A DNA stretch of 46,805 nt, taken from the NCBI GenBank assembly GCA_003367665.1, contig QKXI01000020.1, forward strand, positions 1 through 46,805, read 5' to 3'. The position numbers and the translations under genes are program-made. Each line of letters starts with the position of its first letter. Positions within the stretch are counted from its first letter, which is position 1. The stretch is from Leifsonia sp. ku-ls (GTDB taxonomy: Bacteria; Actinomycetota; Actinomycetes; Actinomycetales; Microbacteriaceae). This document shows, piece by piece, positions 16,166 through 25,331 of this stretch. The notes beneath the pieces are model-generated. The model saw only the letters and a list, made by a program, of their open reading frames with translations, was not told the DNA's origin and ran no database searches.

Positions 16166-18325
16166 CTAGAAGCCGGGGAGGAGGCTGACGAGCAGGTCGA
16201 TCAGCTTGATCCCGATGAATGGGACGACGATCCCGCCGAGGCCGTAGATCAGCAGGTTGCTACGCAGCAGCGCGGAGGCGGAGGTCGCCCGGTAGCGCAC
16301 GCCCCGCAGGGCCAGCGGGATCAGGACGACGATGATCAGCGCGTTGAAGATCACCGCCGACAGGATCGCCGAGGACGGCGAGTGCAGCTGCATGATGTTG
16401 AGCGTCTGCAGCCCGGGGAAGACGCCGACGAACATCGCCGGGATGATCGCGAAGTACTTCGCCACGTCGTTCGCGATCGAGAACGTGGTGAGCGCTCCGC
16501 GCGTGATCAGCAGCTGCTTGCCGATCCGGACGATGTCGATCAGCTTGGTCGGGTCGGAGTCGAGGTCGACCATGTTGCCGGCCTCCTTCGCGGCGGAGGT
16601 GCCGGTGTTCATCGCAACGCCGACATCCGCCTGGGCGAGCGCCGGGGCGTCGTTGGTGCCGTCCCCGGTCATCGCGACGAGGTGGCCGCCCTGCTGCTCC
16701 TTGCGGATCAGGGCCAGCTTGTCCTCGGGTGTCGCCTCGGCGAGGAAGTCGTCGACGCCGGCCTCCGCGGCGATCGCCTTGGCCGTCACCGGGTTGTCGC
16801 CGGTGATCATGACCGTGCGGATGCCCATCCGGCGCATGTCCGCGAAGCGCTCGGTCAGCCCGTCCTTGACGATGTCCTTCAAGTAGATGACCCCGAGGAT
16901 GGTCGCCTCGCCGGCCGCCGACTTCGTGGCGACCGCCAGCGGCGTCCCGCCGACCTCGGAGATGCGCAGCACCTTCTCGTCCAGGTCGCTCAGGACGGAG
17001 GACGGCACGGCGCTGGACTCCTGGGCCCAGGCGATCACCATGGACGCGGCGCCCTTGCGCACCTGGGAGCCGTCGGCGAAGTCGACGCCGCTCATCCGGG
17101 TCTGCGCCGTGAACGGCACCACCTCCCCGGCGAGGTCGCCCTCGTGGCTGTAGCCGAGGTGGGCGGCGAGCGCGACGACGGACGATCCCTCCGGGGTGGG
17201 GTCGCTCAGCGAGGCCAGCGCGGCCGCCTTCACCAGCTCCGCCCGGTCCACGCCCTCGACCGCGGTGAACTCCGCCGCCTGACGGTTGCCGTACGTGATC
17301 GTGCCGGTCTTGTCGAGCAGCAGCGTGGTCACGTCGCCCGCAGCCTCTACCGCGCGACCGGACATCGCGAGCACGTTGTGCTGCACCAGCCTGTCCATGC
17401 CGGCGATGCCGATGGCCGAGAGCAGCGCGCCGATCGTGGTGGGGATCAGGCAGACGAGCAGCGCGACGAGCACGGTCACGCTCGGCGCGGCGTCCGCGTA
17501 GCCCGCGGTCGGCCCGAGCACGAGCACAACCACCACGAACACGATCGTGAGGGCGGCGAGCAGGATGTTCAGGGCGATCTCGTTCGGCGTCTTCTGCCGC
17601 GCGGCGCCCTCGACCAGGCGGATCATCCGGTCGACGAAGGTCTCGCCCGGCCTGCTGGTGATCTTGACGACGATCCGGTCCGACAGCACGCGCGTTCCGC
17701 CGGTGACCGCGCTCCGGTCGCCGCCGGACTCGCGGACGACCGGGGCGGACTCGCCGGTGATGGCGGACTCGTCGACGGAGGCGATGCCCCAGACGATGTC
17801 GCCGTCCCCCGGGATCAGCTCCCCGGCGGTGACGACCACGATGTCTCCGAGTTTCAGGTCGGCCGACGCGATCTGCGTCACGGCCGCCCTCTCGCCGGAG
17901 GGGGCCGCCTTCGGGTCGTAGTCGGCGACCACGTTGGCGATGGTCGTCGTCCTGGTCTTGCGGAGGGTGGCTGCCTGCGCCTTGCCGCGTCCCTCCGCGA
18001 CGGACTCCGCCAGGTTGGCGAAGAGCACGGTGAGCCACAGCCAGACCGCGATCGCCCAGGTGAAGGCGACCGTGGTCACGGTCCCGCCGGATCGCTGCTC
18101 GCCCAGGAAGGGCTCCGCGATGGCGAGGACGGTGGTGAGGGCGGCGCCGACCTCCACGATGAACATGACGGGGTTGCGCCACATGTCCCTCGGGTCGAGC
18201 TTGCGGAACGCCCCGGGCAGTCCGGCGAGCAGCTGACGGCCGCTGAACGCGCCCTTCGGGGCCTTCCCGCCCTGCTCGTGGTGGTGCTGACCGCGCGGTT
18301 CCGCGGTGCCGGTGAGTGTTGTCAT
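16166..18325 (-). CDS. kdpB: Potassium-transporting P-type ATPase subunit B
   Basis: This 719-aa catalytic subunit couples ATP hydrolysis to K+ import. Seen are the actuator loop TGES (190-193, including the Ser known as an inhibitory phosphorylation site in Escherichia coli), the phosphorylated Asp in DKTGT (D338), MITGDNP and [11 protein letters not shown]. The ATG at 18325 lies just after the kdpA stop (2-base gap). The N-terminus is somewhat extended and carries a QHHHEQ stretch. The true protein starts here although the frame is open farther upstream within kdpA. Confidence 0.96.
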   Translation of the reverse strand: MTTLTGTAEPRGQHHHEQGGKAPKGAFSGRQLLAGLPGAFRKLDPRDMWRNPVMFIVEVGAALTTVLAIAEPFLGEQRSGGTVTTVAFTWAIAVWLWLTVLFANLAESVAEGRGKAQAATLRKTRTTTIANVVADYDPKAAPSGERAAVTQIASADLKLGDIVVVTAGELIPGDGDIVWGIASVDESAITGESAPVVRESGGDRSAVTGGTRVLSDRIVVKITSRPGETFVDRMIRLVEGAARQKTPNEIALNILLAALTIVFVVVVLVLGPTAGYADAAPSVTVLVALLVCLIPTTIGALLSAIGIAGMDRLVQHNVLAMSGRAVEAAGDVTTLLLDKTGTITYGNRQAAEFTAVEGVDRAELVKAAALASLSDPTPEGSSVVALAAHLGYSHEGDLAGEVVPFTAQTRMSGVDFADGSQVRKGAASMVIAWAQESSAVPSSVLSDLDEKVLRISEVGGTPLAVATKSAAGEATILGVIYLKDIVKDGLTERFADMRRMGIRTVMITGDNPVTAKAIAAEAGVDDFLAEATPEDKLALIRKEQQGGHLVAMTGDGTNDAPALAQADVGVAMNTGTSAAKEAGNMVDLDSDPTKLIDIVRIGKQLLITRGALTTFSIANDVAKYFAIIPAMFVGVFPGLQTLNIMQLHSPSSAILSAVIFNALIIVVLIPLALRGVRYRATSASALLRSNLLIYGLGGIVVPFIGIKLIDLLVSLLPGF

Positions 18326-18327
18326 GA

Positions 18328-20001
18328 TCAGGAGAGCCCTTCCGCCAGGGGACCCAGCGCGAGAACGGGGAAGTAGGTGAGAGCGGCGACGATGACGACG
18401 ACGCCGACCACGAAGGTGACGAACAGCGGTCGGTGGGTGGGCAGCGTGCCGGTGGTGGCCGGGACCTTGTCCTGCGCCGCCAGCGACCCGGCCAGGGCCA
18501 CGACGAACACGATCGGCAGGAACCGGCCGAGGAACATGACGACGCCGAGCGCGGCGTTCAGCCAGGGCGTGTTCGCCGTCAGGCCCGCGAAGGCGGAGCC
18601 GTTGTTGTTGGCCGCCGAGGTGAACGCGTAGAGCACCTCGGAGAAGCCGTGCGGCCCGGGGTTCAGGATCGAGACCTTCTCGATGTTCTCCCGGATCCCG
18701 GGGATGGCGAAGCTGAGTCCCGTCCCGACCAGGACGAGGGTCGGCGTCGTGAGGATGTAGAGGCTCGCGAGCTTGATCTCCCGCGACCCGATCTTCTTGC
18801 CGAGGTACTCCGGCGTGCGGCCGACCATCAGGCCGGCGAGGAACACCGAGATGATCGCGATGATCAGGATGCCGTAGAGCCCGGAGCCGACGCCGCCGGG
18901 AGCCACCTCGCCGGTCATCATGTTCAGCATCGTGAACATGCCGCCGAGCGGGGTGAAGCTGTCGTGCATCGAATCCACCGCGCCGGTGGAGGTGAGGGTG
19001 GTGGAGGTGGCGAACAGGGTCGAGCCGAGGATGCCGAAGCGCTGCTCCTTGCCCTCCATCGCCGCGCCGGCGGCCTGGGTCGCGGTGCCGCCGGCCTGCA
19101 GCTCGAACACCGTCATGGAGACGAGGGTGACCAGGTAGATCACGCCCATGGCGCCGAGGATCGCGTAGCCCTGACGGTTGTCGCCGACGATCCGGCCGAA
19201 CGTGCGCGGCAGGCAGACCGGGATCACCAGCAGCATGAAGGTCTCGAGCAGGTTCGTCCACGCCGTCGGGTTCTCGAACGGGTGCGCGGAGTTCGCGTTG
19301 AAGAAGCCGCCGCCGTTCGTGCCCAGTTCCTTGATGGCCTCCTGCGACGCCACCGGTCCGCCCGGGATCGTCGCGGTCGCCCCGGTCAGCGTGGTCACGT
19401 GCGTGAACCCGTTGACGTTCTGGACGACCCCGCCGGCGATGAGGATCACCGCCAGGACGAGCGAGAGCGGGAGCAGGATGCGCACGGTCGCGCGCGTCAC
19501 ATCCACCCAGAGGTTGCCGACCGTGCCGGACCGGTGGGCGGCGAACGCGCGCACCAGGGCGATGCCGACCGCGATGCCGACGGCCGCCGACAGGAAGTTC
19601 TGCACCGCGAGGCCGGCGAGCTGGACCGTGTAGCCCATCGTCGTCTCGGGCGAGTACGACTGCCAGTTGGTGTTCGTCACGAACGAGATCGCGGTGTTGA
19701 AGGAGATCCCCTCCGGCACGGCGGGAAGCCCGAGCGCATAAGGCAGGACCGCCTGCGCGCGCTGGAGGAGGTAAAGCAGCAGCACCCCGAGCACCGAGAA
19801 CGCGAGCACGCTGCGCAGGTACACCGGCCAGCTCTGCTCGACGTTCGAGTCGACGCCGATGATCCGGTAGAAGCCGCGCTCGACGCGGAGGTCCTTCTTC
19901 GAGGTGAAGGTCGCGGCCATGTAGTCGCCGAGCGGCCGGTACACCAGCCCGAGCATGAGGAGGAGGGTGGCCAACTGGGCCACGAAGAGCCAGAACGTCA
20001 T
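18328..20001 (-). CDS. kdpA: Potassium-transporting ATPase subunit A (channel-like subunit)
   Basis: This 557-aa integral membrane protein forms the selectivity filter of the Kdp pump. About ten spans and the four filter-type loops are visible, including [10 protein letters not shown] and [21 protein letters not shown], and [12 protein letters not shown] nearer the C-terminus. The length is standard. The ATG at 20001 follows the kdpF TAG directly with no intervening base. Confidence 0.96.
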   Translation of the reverse strand: MTFWLFVAQLATLLLMLGLVYRPLGDYMAATFTSKKDLRVERGFYRIIGVDSNVEQSWPVYLRSVLAFSVLGVLLLYLLQRAQAVLPYALGLPAVPEGISFNTAISFVTNTNWQSYSPETTMGYTVQLAGLAVQNFLSAAVGIAVGIALVRAFAAHRSGTVGNLWVDVTRATVRILLPLSLVLAVILIAGGVVQNVNGFTHVTTLTGATATIPGGPVASQEAIKELGTNGGGFFNANSAHPFENPTAWTNLLETFMLLVIPVCLPRTFGRIVGDNRQGYAILGAMGVIYLVTLVSMTVFELQAGGTATQAAGAAMEGKEQRFGILGSTLFATSTTLTSTGAVDSMHDSFTPLGGMFTMLNMMTGEVAPGGVGSGLYGILIIAIISVFLAGLMVGRTPEYLGKKIGSREIKLASLYILTTPTLVLVGTGLSFAIPGIRENIEKVSILNPGPHGFSEVLYAFTSAANNNGSAFAGLTANTPWLNAALGVVMFLGRFLPIVFVVALAGSLAAQDKVPATTGTLPTHRPLFVTFVVGVVVIVAALTYFPVLALGPLAEGLS

Positions 20002-20091
20002 CTAGAACTTCTCCGGCTTCAGCAGGGCGTACACCAGGTACGCGATCGAGGCCACGGCGAGCGCCGCGGCGAGCAGGGTGAAGAAAATCAC
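20002..20091 (-). CDS. kdpF: KdpF small subunit of the potassium pump
   Basis: This 29-aa single-span peptide reads [20 protein letters not shown] and ends YALLKPEKF, the characteristic KdpF C-terminus. The GTG at 20091 has GGAG 5 bases upstream. Its start overlaps the stop of a second micro-ORF in a GTGA junction, and its TAG abuts the kdpA ATG. KdpF stabilises the assembled complex in the membrane. It is far shorter than usual gene-calling limits. Confidence 0.9.
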   Translation of the reverse strand: MIFFTLLAAALAVASIAYLVYALLKPEKF

Positions 20092-20171
20092 AGCTTCTCC
20101 ACCCCTCGCCCGACCAGGGCGACGATCGCGCCGAGCGCGATCACCCCCACGACGCAAATCAGGTCCAACAC
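20088..20171 (-). CDS. 27-aa membrane peptide, first ORF of the kdp operon
   Basis: The frame reads [20 protein letters not shown] and ends GRGVEKL: one hydrophobic span and a charged C-terminal tail. The GTG at 20171 has GGAG 8 bases upstream (20183-20180), and its TGA overlaps the kdpF GTG by four bases. These are the marks of a real translated gene coupled to kdpF. The C-terminal EKL resembles the KdpF ending (PEKF), so it may be a KdpF paralogue or a further small Kdp subunit; I cannot name it. Similar short ORFs upstream of kdpF may exist in other actinobacteria, but I could not search. Confidence 0.65.
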   Translation of the reverse strand: MLDLICVVGVIALGAIVALVGRGVEKL

Positions 20172-20258
20172 GGGAATGTCTCCATCCGGGTTCTCCGGGG
20201 TCCGGCGCTCTGCCGGAACCACGGACCCATGGAAGTGGACGCGGAGTCCCCGGAGGGC

Positions 20259-20301
20259 GGTCCTAACGGAACCCATACGCCGCGGGCGCCGGTCCTAACG
20301 G
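20259..20301. promoter_or_regulatory. Direct repeat GGTCCTAACGG upstream of the kdp operon
   Basis: GGTCCTAACGG occurs at 20259-20269 and 20291-20301, 32 bases apart (three helical turns). On the kdp strand it reads CCGTTAGGACC. A partial inverted copy CCGTTAG is at 20379-20385 near the yibE-side promoter (TAGAGT, 20383-20388). Candidate KdpE binding sites or another regulator; the factor is not known. Confidence 0.45.
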
Positions 20302-20417
20302 TTTCCCTCCGGAAGGGGCGGACACGCGCACCGCATCGCGCGCTCTCGCGGCTCTCCCAGCGGTGTCGTCATCCTGCCCCGTTAGAGTGGCTGCTCGACT
20401 CGGCTGACGGAGGTTCC

Positions 20418-21770
20418 ATGGCGCACGCGCACGCCCACTCGCACGGCTCGTCCTTCCACACGGGAGGGGGCGGCAGGGTGCTCCGCGCCGTCGTCGTCGG
20501 GATCCTCATCGCGGCGGCCGCGGCGACGGCGGCCGGGCTGGCGCTGCTGTGGCCGGATCACGGGAAGGTCGCCGCCGCGTCTTCGAGCATCCAGTACGCG
20601 CCGGAGGGCACCACCTTCCCGACCGCGAGGATCCTCACGCTGTCGAAGAACTGTCCGGGGTACTTCGCCTCCGGCACGGCGTCGCCCTCCTCGCCCGGCG
20701 ACACGCGCGCTTGCCGGCTGGCGAAGGTGGTCTTCCTGGACGGCGCCACGAAGGGGCACACCGCGACCGTGCCGCTGCTGTGGCCCTACGCCACGGCCGG
20801 CCTCGCCGTCGGCGACCGTCTCGAACTGGTGGTTCCGCCGAAGAGCAGCAGTCCGGCGCCGCCGGGGGTGGACGCCCAGACGCTGGCGACCGAGGCCCAG
20901 GGCGTCACCGTCAACGGCATCGTCCGGGACCAATCGCTGTCCGCCTGGCTGATCGTCTTCGCGATCGTCGTCGTCGCCGTCGGCCTGCTCCGTGGCCTCA
21001 TGGCCCTGGTGGCGCTCGGCTTCAGCGGCTTCATGATCCTGGCCTTCCTGCTCCCGGCTCTGGTGAGCGGCCAACCCGGCCTCGCCGTCGCGGTGGTCGG
21101 GGCGTCCGCGATCATGTTCGTCGTCCTCTACCTCGCCCACGGCCTCTCGATGCGCACCAGCGTCGCACTCCTCGGCACGCTCTTCGGCATCGCGCTGACG
21201 GGCGGCATCGCCGAACTCGCCGTCGGCACCACGAACCTCACCGGCGTCACCGGCGACGTGGGCGGGATGCTGGCCGGCGCCACCCAGATCGACTTCCGCG
21301 GCGTCCTGGTCTGCGCGATCGTCATCGCCGGCCTCGGCGTGCTCAACGACGTCACCGTGACCCAGGCGTCGGCCGTCTGGGAGCTGCGCGCCGCCTCCCC
21401 GCTGCTCACCCGCCGCCAGCTCTTCGCCCGCGCGATGCGCATCGGCCGCGACCACATCGCCTCCACGATCTACACCATCGCGTTCGCCTACGCGGGCGCG
21501 GCGATGGTGACGCTGATCGTGATCTCGCTATACAACCGTCCCGCCGTGAGCCTGCTCTCACAGGAGGACCTGGCGGCGGAGGTGGTGCGCACCCTGTGCA
21601 GCGGGATCGGGCTGGTCCTCGCGGTGCCGGTCACGACCGCCCTCGCGGCGATCCTGGTGCCGCAGGAGCTCCGCGTGGTCGACGACAACCGGTTCCTGCA
21701 GACCGCGAAGCTGTGGTGGTACTCGTTCGTGCCGCGCCCGGCGAAGGAGCTTCAGGGTCCCGGTTCGTAG
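20418..21770 (+). CDS. YibE/F-family integral membrane protein
   Basis: This 450-aa multi-pass protein of the YibE/F family has unknown biochemical function. The N-terminus is His-rich (MAHAHAHSHGSSFH), then one span, an extracytoplasmic domain of about 120 residues, and seven or so spans. The conserved blocks DVTVTQASAVWEL and ARAMRIGRDHIASTIYTIAFAYAG are the recognisable core. GGAGG lies 4 bases before the ATG at 20418; upstream in-frame starts lack a site. It diverges from kdp and its 3' end overlaps the convergent ribokinase gene by 19 bases. A metal-related role is suggested only by the His-rich tail. Confidence 0.82.
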   Translation: MAHAHAHSHGSSFHTGGGGRVLRAVVVGILIAAAAATAAGLALLWPDHGKVAAASSSIQYAPEGTTFPTARILTLSKNCPGYFASGTASPSSPGDTRACRLAKVVFLDGATKGHTATVPLLWPYATAGLAVGDRLELVVPPKSSSPAPPGVDAQTLATEAQGVTVNGIVRDQSLSAWLIVFAIVVVAVGLLRGLMALVALGFSGFMILAFLLPALVSGQPGLAVAVVGASAIMFVVLYLAHGLSMRTSVALLGTLFGIALTGGIAELAVGTTNLTGVTGDVGGMLAGATQIDFRGVLVCAIVIAGLGVLNDVTVTQASAVWELRAASPLLTRRQLFARAMRIGRDHIASTIYTIAFAYAGAAMVTLIVISLYNRPAVSLLSQEDLAAEVVRTLCSGIGLVLAVPVTTALAAILVPQELRVVDDNRFLQTAKLWWYSFVPRPAKELQGPGS

Positions 21771-22576
21771 CGGGCGAGCGGCGCGAGCTGCGGCTGCGAT
21801 GCCGGATCCATCACCGCCGCGGCCCCGACGGCGGAGGCGGTGGCCAGGGCCCGCTCGAGTCCCATGCCTCCGGCGAGGCAGAGCGCGATCGCCGCGCAGT
21901 AGGCGTCTCCCGCCCCGACCGTGTTCACCGGGGCGACGTCCCGTGCCGGCACCTGGGCGACTCGACGGCCGCGCTCGAACGCCGCCGAGCCGGCCGCGCC
22001 GTACGTGACCACGACGCGCTCGGCGTGCTGCAAGCGGGGAAGGGCGGCGTATTCGTGCTCGTTCACGACGATCAGGTCGGCGCGTTCGATCAGGCGCTCG
22101 GGGAGCTCCACGACGGGCGAGGCGTTGAGCACCGTGAAAGCGGGGCTCGCGGCGAAGGTCTCCTCCACCACCCGCACGGGGACTTCCAGTTGCGCGATGA
22201 GCAGGTCGAAGCCGGTCGTATCGGCCGCAACGGCGTGGCGGTTCGCGCCAGGGCAGACCACGATCTGGTTCTCGCCCGCGCGGTCGATCGCGATGAGCGC
22301 GACACCGGTCGGCGCGTCCACCCGACGGACACCGGCGGTCTTCACGCCGGCCCGTTGCAGTGCCGCCAACGCCCGCTCCCCGTCCTGGTCCTCGCCGACG
22401 GCGCCGAACAGCGTGACATCGGCCCCGAGCCTGGCCGCGGCGTGCGCCTGGTTGGCGCCCTTGCCGCCCGGCTCCCGCCGGAACTCGCCACCGCCCACCG
22501 TCTCGCCGGGCGAGGGAAGGGCCGGGACGCTGGCGACCAGATCGACGTTGATGCTGCCCAGGACGGCCGTCTTCAC
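21752..22576 (-). CDS. Ribokinase-like PfkB-family sugar kinase
   Basis: This 274-aa PfkB kinase probably phosphorylates ribose released from nucleosides. It shows GSINVDLV at the N-terminus, the first PfkB signature PGGKGANQAHAAARLGA, and the second signature NTVGAGDAYCAAIA with the catalytic Asp in GAGD. The GTG at 22576 overlaps the nucleoside hydrolase TGA (GTGA), so it is the last, coupled gene of the operon. Somewhat shorter than usual ribokinases (about 300). Another pentose or a nucleoside could be the substrate; ribose fits best with the neighbour. Confidence 0.85.
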   Translation of the reverse strand: MKTAVLGSINVDLVASVPALPSPGETVGGGEFRREPGGKGANQAHAAARLGADVTLFGAVGEDQDGERALAALQRAGVKTAGVRRVDAPTGVALIAIDRAGENQIVVCPGANRHAVAADTTGFDLLIAQLEVPVRVVEETFAASPAFTVLNASPVVELPERLIERADLIVVNEHEYAALPRLQHAERVVVTYGAAGSAAFERGRRVAQVPARDVAPVNTVGAGDAYCAAIALCLAGGMGLERALATASAVGAAAVMDPASQPQLAPLARYEPGP

Positions 22577-23490
22577 CGCACCGTCTCCCGCAGGTCGGTC
22601 GCCGGGAGGGCCTCCCCTGCCCGTTCGATGGCGCGCACGATCTCCTCCGCCACCGCGGCCGCGTCCGCCGTCTCGACGACGCGGACCCAGCCCTTCTCGT
22701 CCGGCACGAACGTGCTTCGGCCGGCGGTATCGCCGTCCGCATCGATCACCACGCGCCCGGGTCCGCTGAACGTGAAGAGGTCGGGACGCACCAGGGTCAA
22801 CACGGTGACGGGATCGTGCGGGATGTTCCACTGGGTGTCCCAGTACTCCCACCACTGCGTGACATCCGCGCGCAGCGCCTCCCCCGCAGGGCCGGATGCC
22901 GCGATGCGCGCGAGCTGCTCGCTCCGGATCTCCACCTGGCGGGTGACCTCCAGTCCCGTGACCACGGTCGGGATCTTAGCGTCGAACACCTCGCGGGCGG
23001 CCACGGTGTCGGAGCGGAAGTTGTGCTCTGCCTCACCGTCGGCGAAGGCGCCGCCCATCACCCAGAGCCCTCGCACCGCGGCGGCGAACCGCGGTTCGGC
23101 GCGGATGGCGGCCGCGATGTTCGTGAGCGGGCCGATGGCGACGACGTCGACCTGCCCCGGCCTGCTCAGCACGGCTTCGCAGAGACGGTCGACCGCGCCG
23201 GTGGCGGCGACGGGCTCGGCATCCAACTCGGGGTGAAGGGAGCCCTCGTGGCCGGCCCACCAGACCTCGCGTCCGGAAAGGGTTCGCTGCTCGCCGGGAT
23301 GCGGCAGCACGTCCCGCCCCGCCAGAGTGGCGTAGCGGCGGGCGATTCTGGCACGCAACCGGGTGTCGCCGTACACCGTCGTGACGGCGAGCAGGTCGAT
23401 GGCCGGCGTGCCGAGGATCTGCACGAGCGCGAGAGCGTCGTCGACGTCCGAGCCGATGTCGGTGTCGAGGATGACGTGATGGCGGGGCAT
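22573..23490 (-). CDS. Inosine/uridine-preferring nucleoside hydrolase family protein
   Basis: This 305-aa enzyme of the IUNH family cleaves the N-glycosidic bond of ribonucleosides to base plus ribose. The calcium-binding signature DTDIGSDVDDALAL is at residues 9-22, with later family blocks AIGPLTNIA, VMGGAF and HDPVTVL (D of the metal site). AAGGAA precedes the ATG by 5 bases. No signal peptide is seen, so it acts in the cytoplasm on imported nucleosides. It lies 36 bases downstream of the permease gene in the same operon. Confidence 0.9.
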   Translation of the reverse strand: MPRHHVILDTDIGSDVDDALALVQILGTPAIDLLAVTTVYGDTRLRARIARRYATLAGRDVLPHPGEQRTLSGREVWWAGHEGSLHPELDAEPVAATGAVDRLCEAVLSRPGQVDVVAIGPLTNIAAAIRAEPRFAAAVRGLWVMGGAFADGEAEHNFRSDTVAAREVFDAKIPTVVTGLEVTRQVEIRSEQLARIAASGPAGEALRADVTQWWEYWDTQWNIPHDPVTVLTLVRPDLFTFSGPGRVVIDADGDTAGRSTFVPDEKGWVRVVETADAAAVAEEIVRAIERAGEALPATDLRETVR

Positions 23491-23526
23491 AGTGGTTCCT
23501 TGCGTTGTGACGGCAGACGGGCGGGC

Positions 23527-24390
23527 CTATTTGAGGCCGGTCGTGCTGACGGACTGGATGAAGTAGCGCTGGCAGGCGACGATGATCGCGAGCGGGATGA
23601 TCGTCAGCACGATCGAGGCGGCGAACATGACGCCGTAGTCGACGTTGAACTGACCTTGGAGGTTCGAGAGGGCGATCGGTCCGAGGATGTGACTGTCGTC
23701 CGTCCCCATCAGCAGCGGCCACACGTAGGCCTGCCACTGGAACAGGAAGAGCATCAGCCCCGCCCCGATCAGCGACGGACGCGAGAGCGGCAGGTAGATG
23801 CGACGGAAGATCCCCCACCATCCCAGCCCGTCGAGGCGCCCCGCCTCGACCAGCTCCGCCGGCACGGCCAGGAAGAACGTGCGGAGCAGGAAGATGGCCA
23901 TCCCGTTCCCCACACCGGGGAGGATCAGGCCGACGAAAGTGTTCTGCAGGTTCCAGTCCCGGAAGAGAGCGGCGAGCGGAATGGCGATCGAGTCGAACGG
24001 GATCAGGAAGCTCAGGATGACGATCGAGAACACGACGCCTCGACCGCGGAAGGGGATCGCCGCCAGCCCGAACGCCGCCATGGCACAGATGACGAGACCG
24101 ACGGCGACGGTGACGACGCTGACCAGCAGCGAGTTGGCGATGGCGCGACCGAGGTCGCTGTCGACCAGGGACGCGTAGTTCGCCAGGGTCGGGCTGCCGG
24201 TGAAGAACGTCTGCCACTGAAGCGGATCGAGGTACCGGAAGGTGTCACTTCCCGGTCGCAGCGAGTTGACGAACGTCCACCAGAGCGGCAGGAGGAACAG
24301 GAGGCCCACCACGGCGGCCACGATGCTGAGGCCGGCGTAGGCGATGGCCCCGCGTGTGCGGCGCGGCCGGGTCGGTGCGGCGGAGGTCAC
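23527..24390 (-). CDS. Sugar/nucleoside ABC transporter permease, MalG type
   Basis: This 287-aa six-span CUT1 permease has the EAA-type loop VEAGRLDGLGWWGIFRRIYL about 95 residues from the C-terminus. Its ATG overlaps the stop of the upstream permease by four bases. It pairs with the protein encoded at 24387-25331. As in the fuc locus, no ATPase gene is present. Confidence 0.9.
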   Translation of the reverse strand: MTSAAPTRPRRTRGAIAYAGLSIVAAVVGLLFLLPLWWTFVNSLRPGSDTFRYLDPLQWQTFFTGSPTLANYASLVDSDLGRAIANSLLVSVVTVAVGLVICAMAAFGLAAIPFRGRGVVFSIVILSFLIPFDSIAIPLAALFRDWNLQNTFVGLILPGVGNGMAIFLLRTFFLAVPAELVEAGRLDGLGWWGIFRRIYLPLSRPSLIGAGLMLFLFQWQAYVWPLLMGTDDSHILGPIALSNLQGQFNVDYGVMFAASIVLTIIPLAIIVACQRYFIQSVSTTGLK

Positions 24391-25331
24391 GATTCCTCGC
24401 TTCGGAGCAGGCGGAACTGCAGGGCGACGATGATGACGGTCAGCAGCACGAGGACGATCACCTCGGCCTGCGCCTTGTTCAGGTCGCCGAGCGTGTACGC
24501 GCGGTTGTAGATGTCATACATCAACAGGTTCGTCGCCCCCTGGGGACCTCCCTTTGTCAGGATCTGGACGGGCGCGAAGACCAGGAAGTTCGACACGGTG
24601 TCGGCCACGAGCACGAACGCGAGCGGTCGCCGCAGCAGCGGCACGGTGATGCTCCACAGCTGCCGCCACGCCGAGGCGCCGTCGAGCGACGCGGCCTCGT
24701 AGTAGGAGGCGGGGATGTCGTTCAGCCCGGCGATGAGGAAGAGCATCCAGTAGCCGACGCCGATCCACGACAGCAGCACGATGATGCTCCAGAGCGCCTG
24801 CTGCGGCGAGGTGAGGAACGGCTGAGGAGGAATGCCGACCAGCCGGAGGAACGAGTTCGCGAGCCCGTCCGGACGGTAGATGACGCTCCAGATGACCGCC
24901 GAGACGGCAGGCGGCACCGCGATCGGCAGGATGATCAGCGAGCGCCACACCCGCGAGCCCGCCGCGCGCTTCGTGTAGAGCACGGCGAGGGCCAACGAGA
25001 CGGCCACCTGGATCGGGTTCACGAGGACCGCGAAGAGCACGGTGACCGCGAGCGAAGCCAGGAAGTCCTTGTTGGCGAAGAGATCGGCATAGTTGCCGAA
25101 GCCGACGAAGACGGAACCCCCGGCGAGAAGGCTGTTGCGGAACAACGAGTCCCAGAACGCACTGCCGGCGGGAAGCAGCCGGAGCACCACGAGGCTCACC
25201 AGCGCAGGGCTGAGGAACGCCAGGGCGACGAGCGCGGGACGCTGGCGACGGCGGCGGCCCCGGGCGGGGGTGACCGCCGCCGTTCCCGGACTCGCCCCGC
25301 GAGTCCGGGAACGGGTGACGTCGACGGTCAT
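24387..25331 (-). CDS. Sugar/nucleoside ABC transporter permease, MalF type
   Basis: This 314-aa permease has an Arg-rich cytoplasmic N-terminus, six spans, and the EAA loop EAASLDGASAWRQLWSITVP. The ATG at 25331 overlaps the TGA of the binding-protein gene (ATGA). The frame remains open upstream through that gene, but the coupled ATG is the sensible start. It is the second gene of the LacI-controlled operon. Confidence 0.9.
   Translation of the reverse strand: MTVDVTRSRTRGASPGTAAVTPARGRRRRQRPALVALAFLSPALVSLVVLRLLPAGSAFWDSLFRNSLLAGGSVFVGFGNYADLFANKDFLASLAVTVLFAVLVNPIQVAVSLALAVLYTKRAAGSRVWRSLIILPIAVPPAVSAVIWSVIYRPDGLANSFLRLVGIPPQPFLTSPQQALWSIIVLLSWIGVGYWMLFLIAGLNDIPASYYEAASLDGASAWRQLWSITVPLLRRPLAFVLVADTVSNFLVFAPVQILTKGGPQGATNLLMYDIYNRAYTLGDLNKAQAEVIVLVLLTVIIVALQFRLLRSEES

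Noticed and set aside
13191-16169. A 992-codon plus-strand open frame opposite kdpD, kdpC and intergenic DNA
   Set aside because: It is the complement of verified genes, with Arg/Gly/His-rich low-information protein; typical antisense openness in high-GC DNA.
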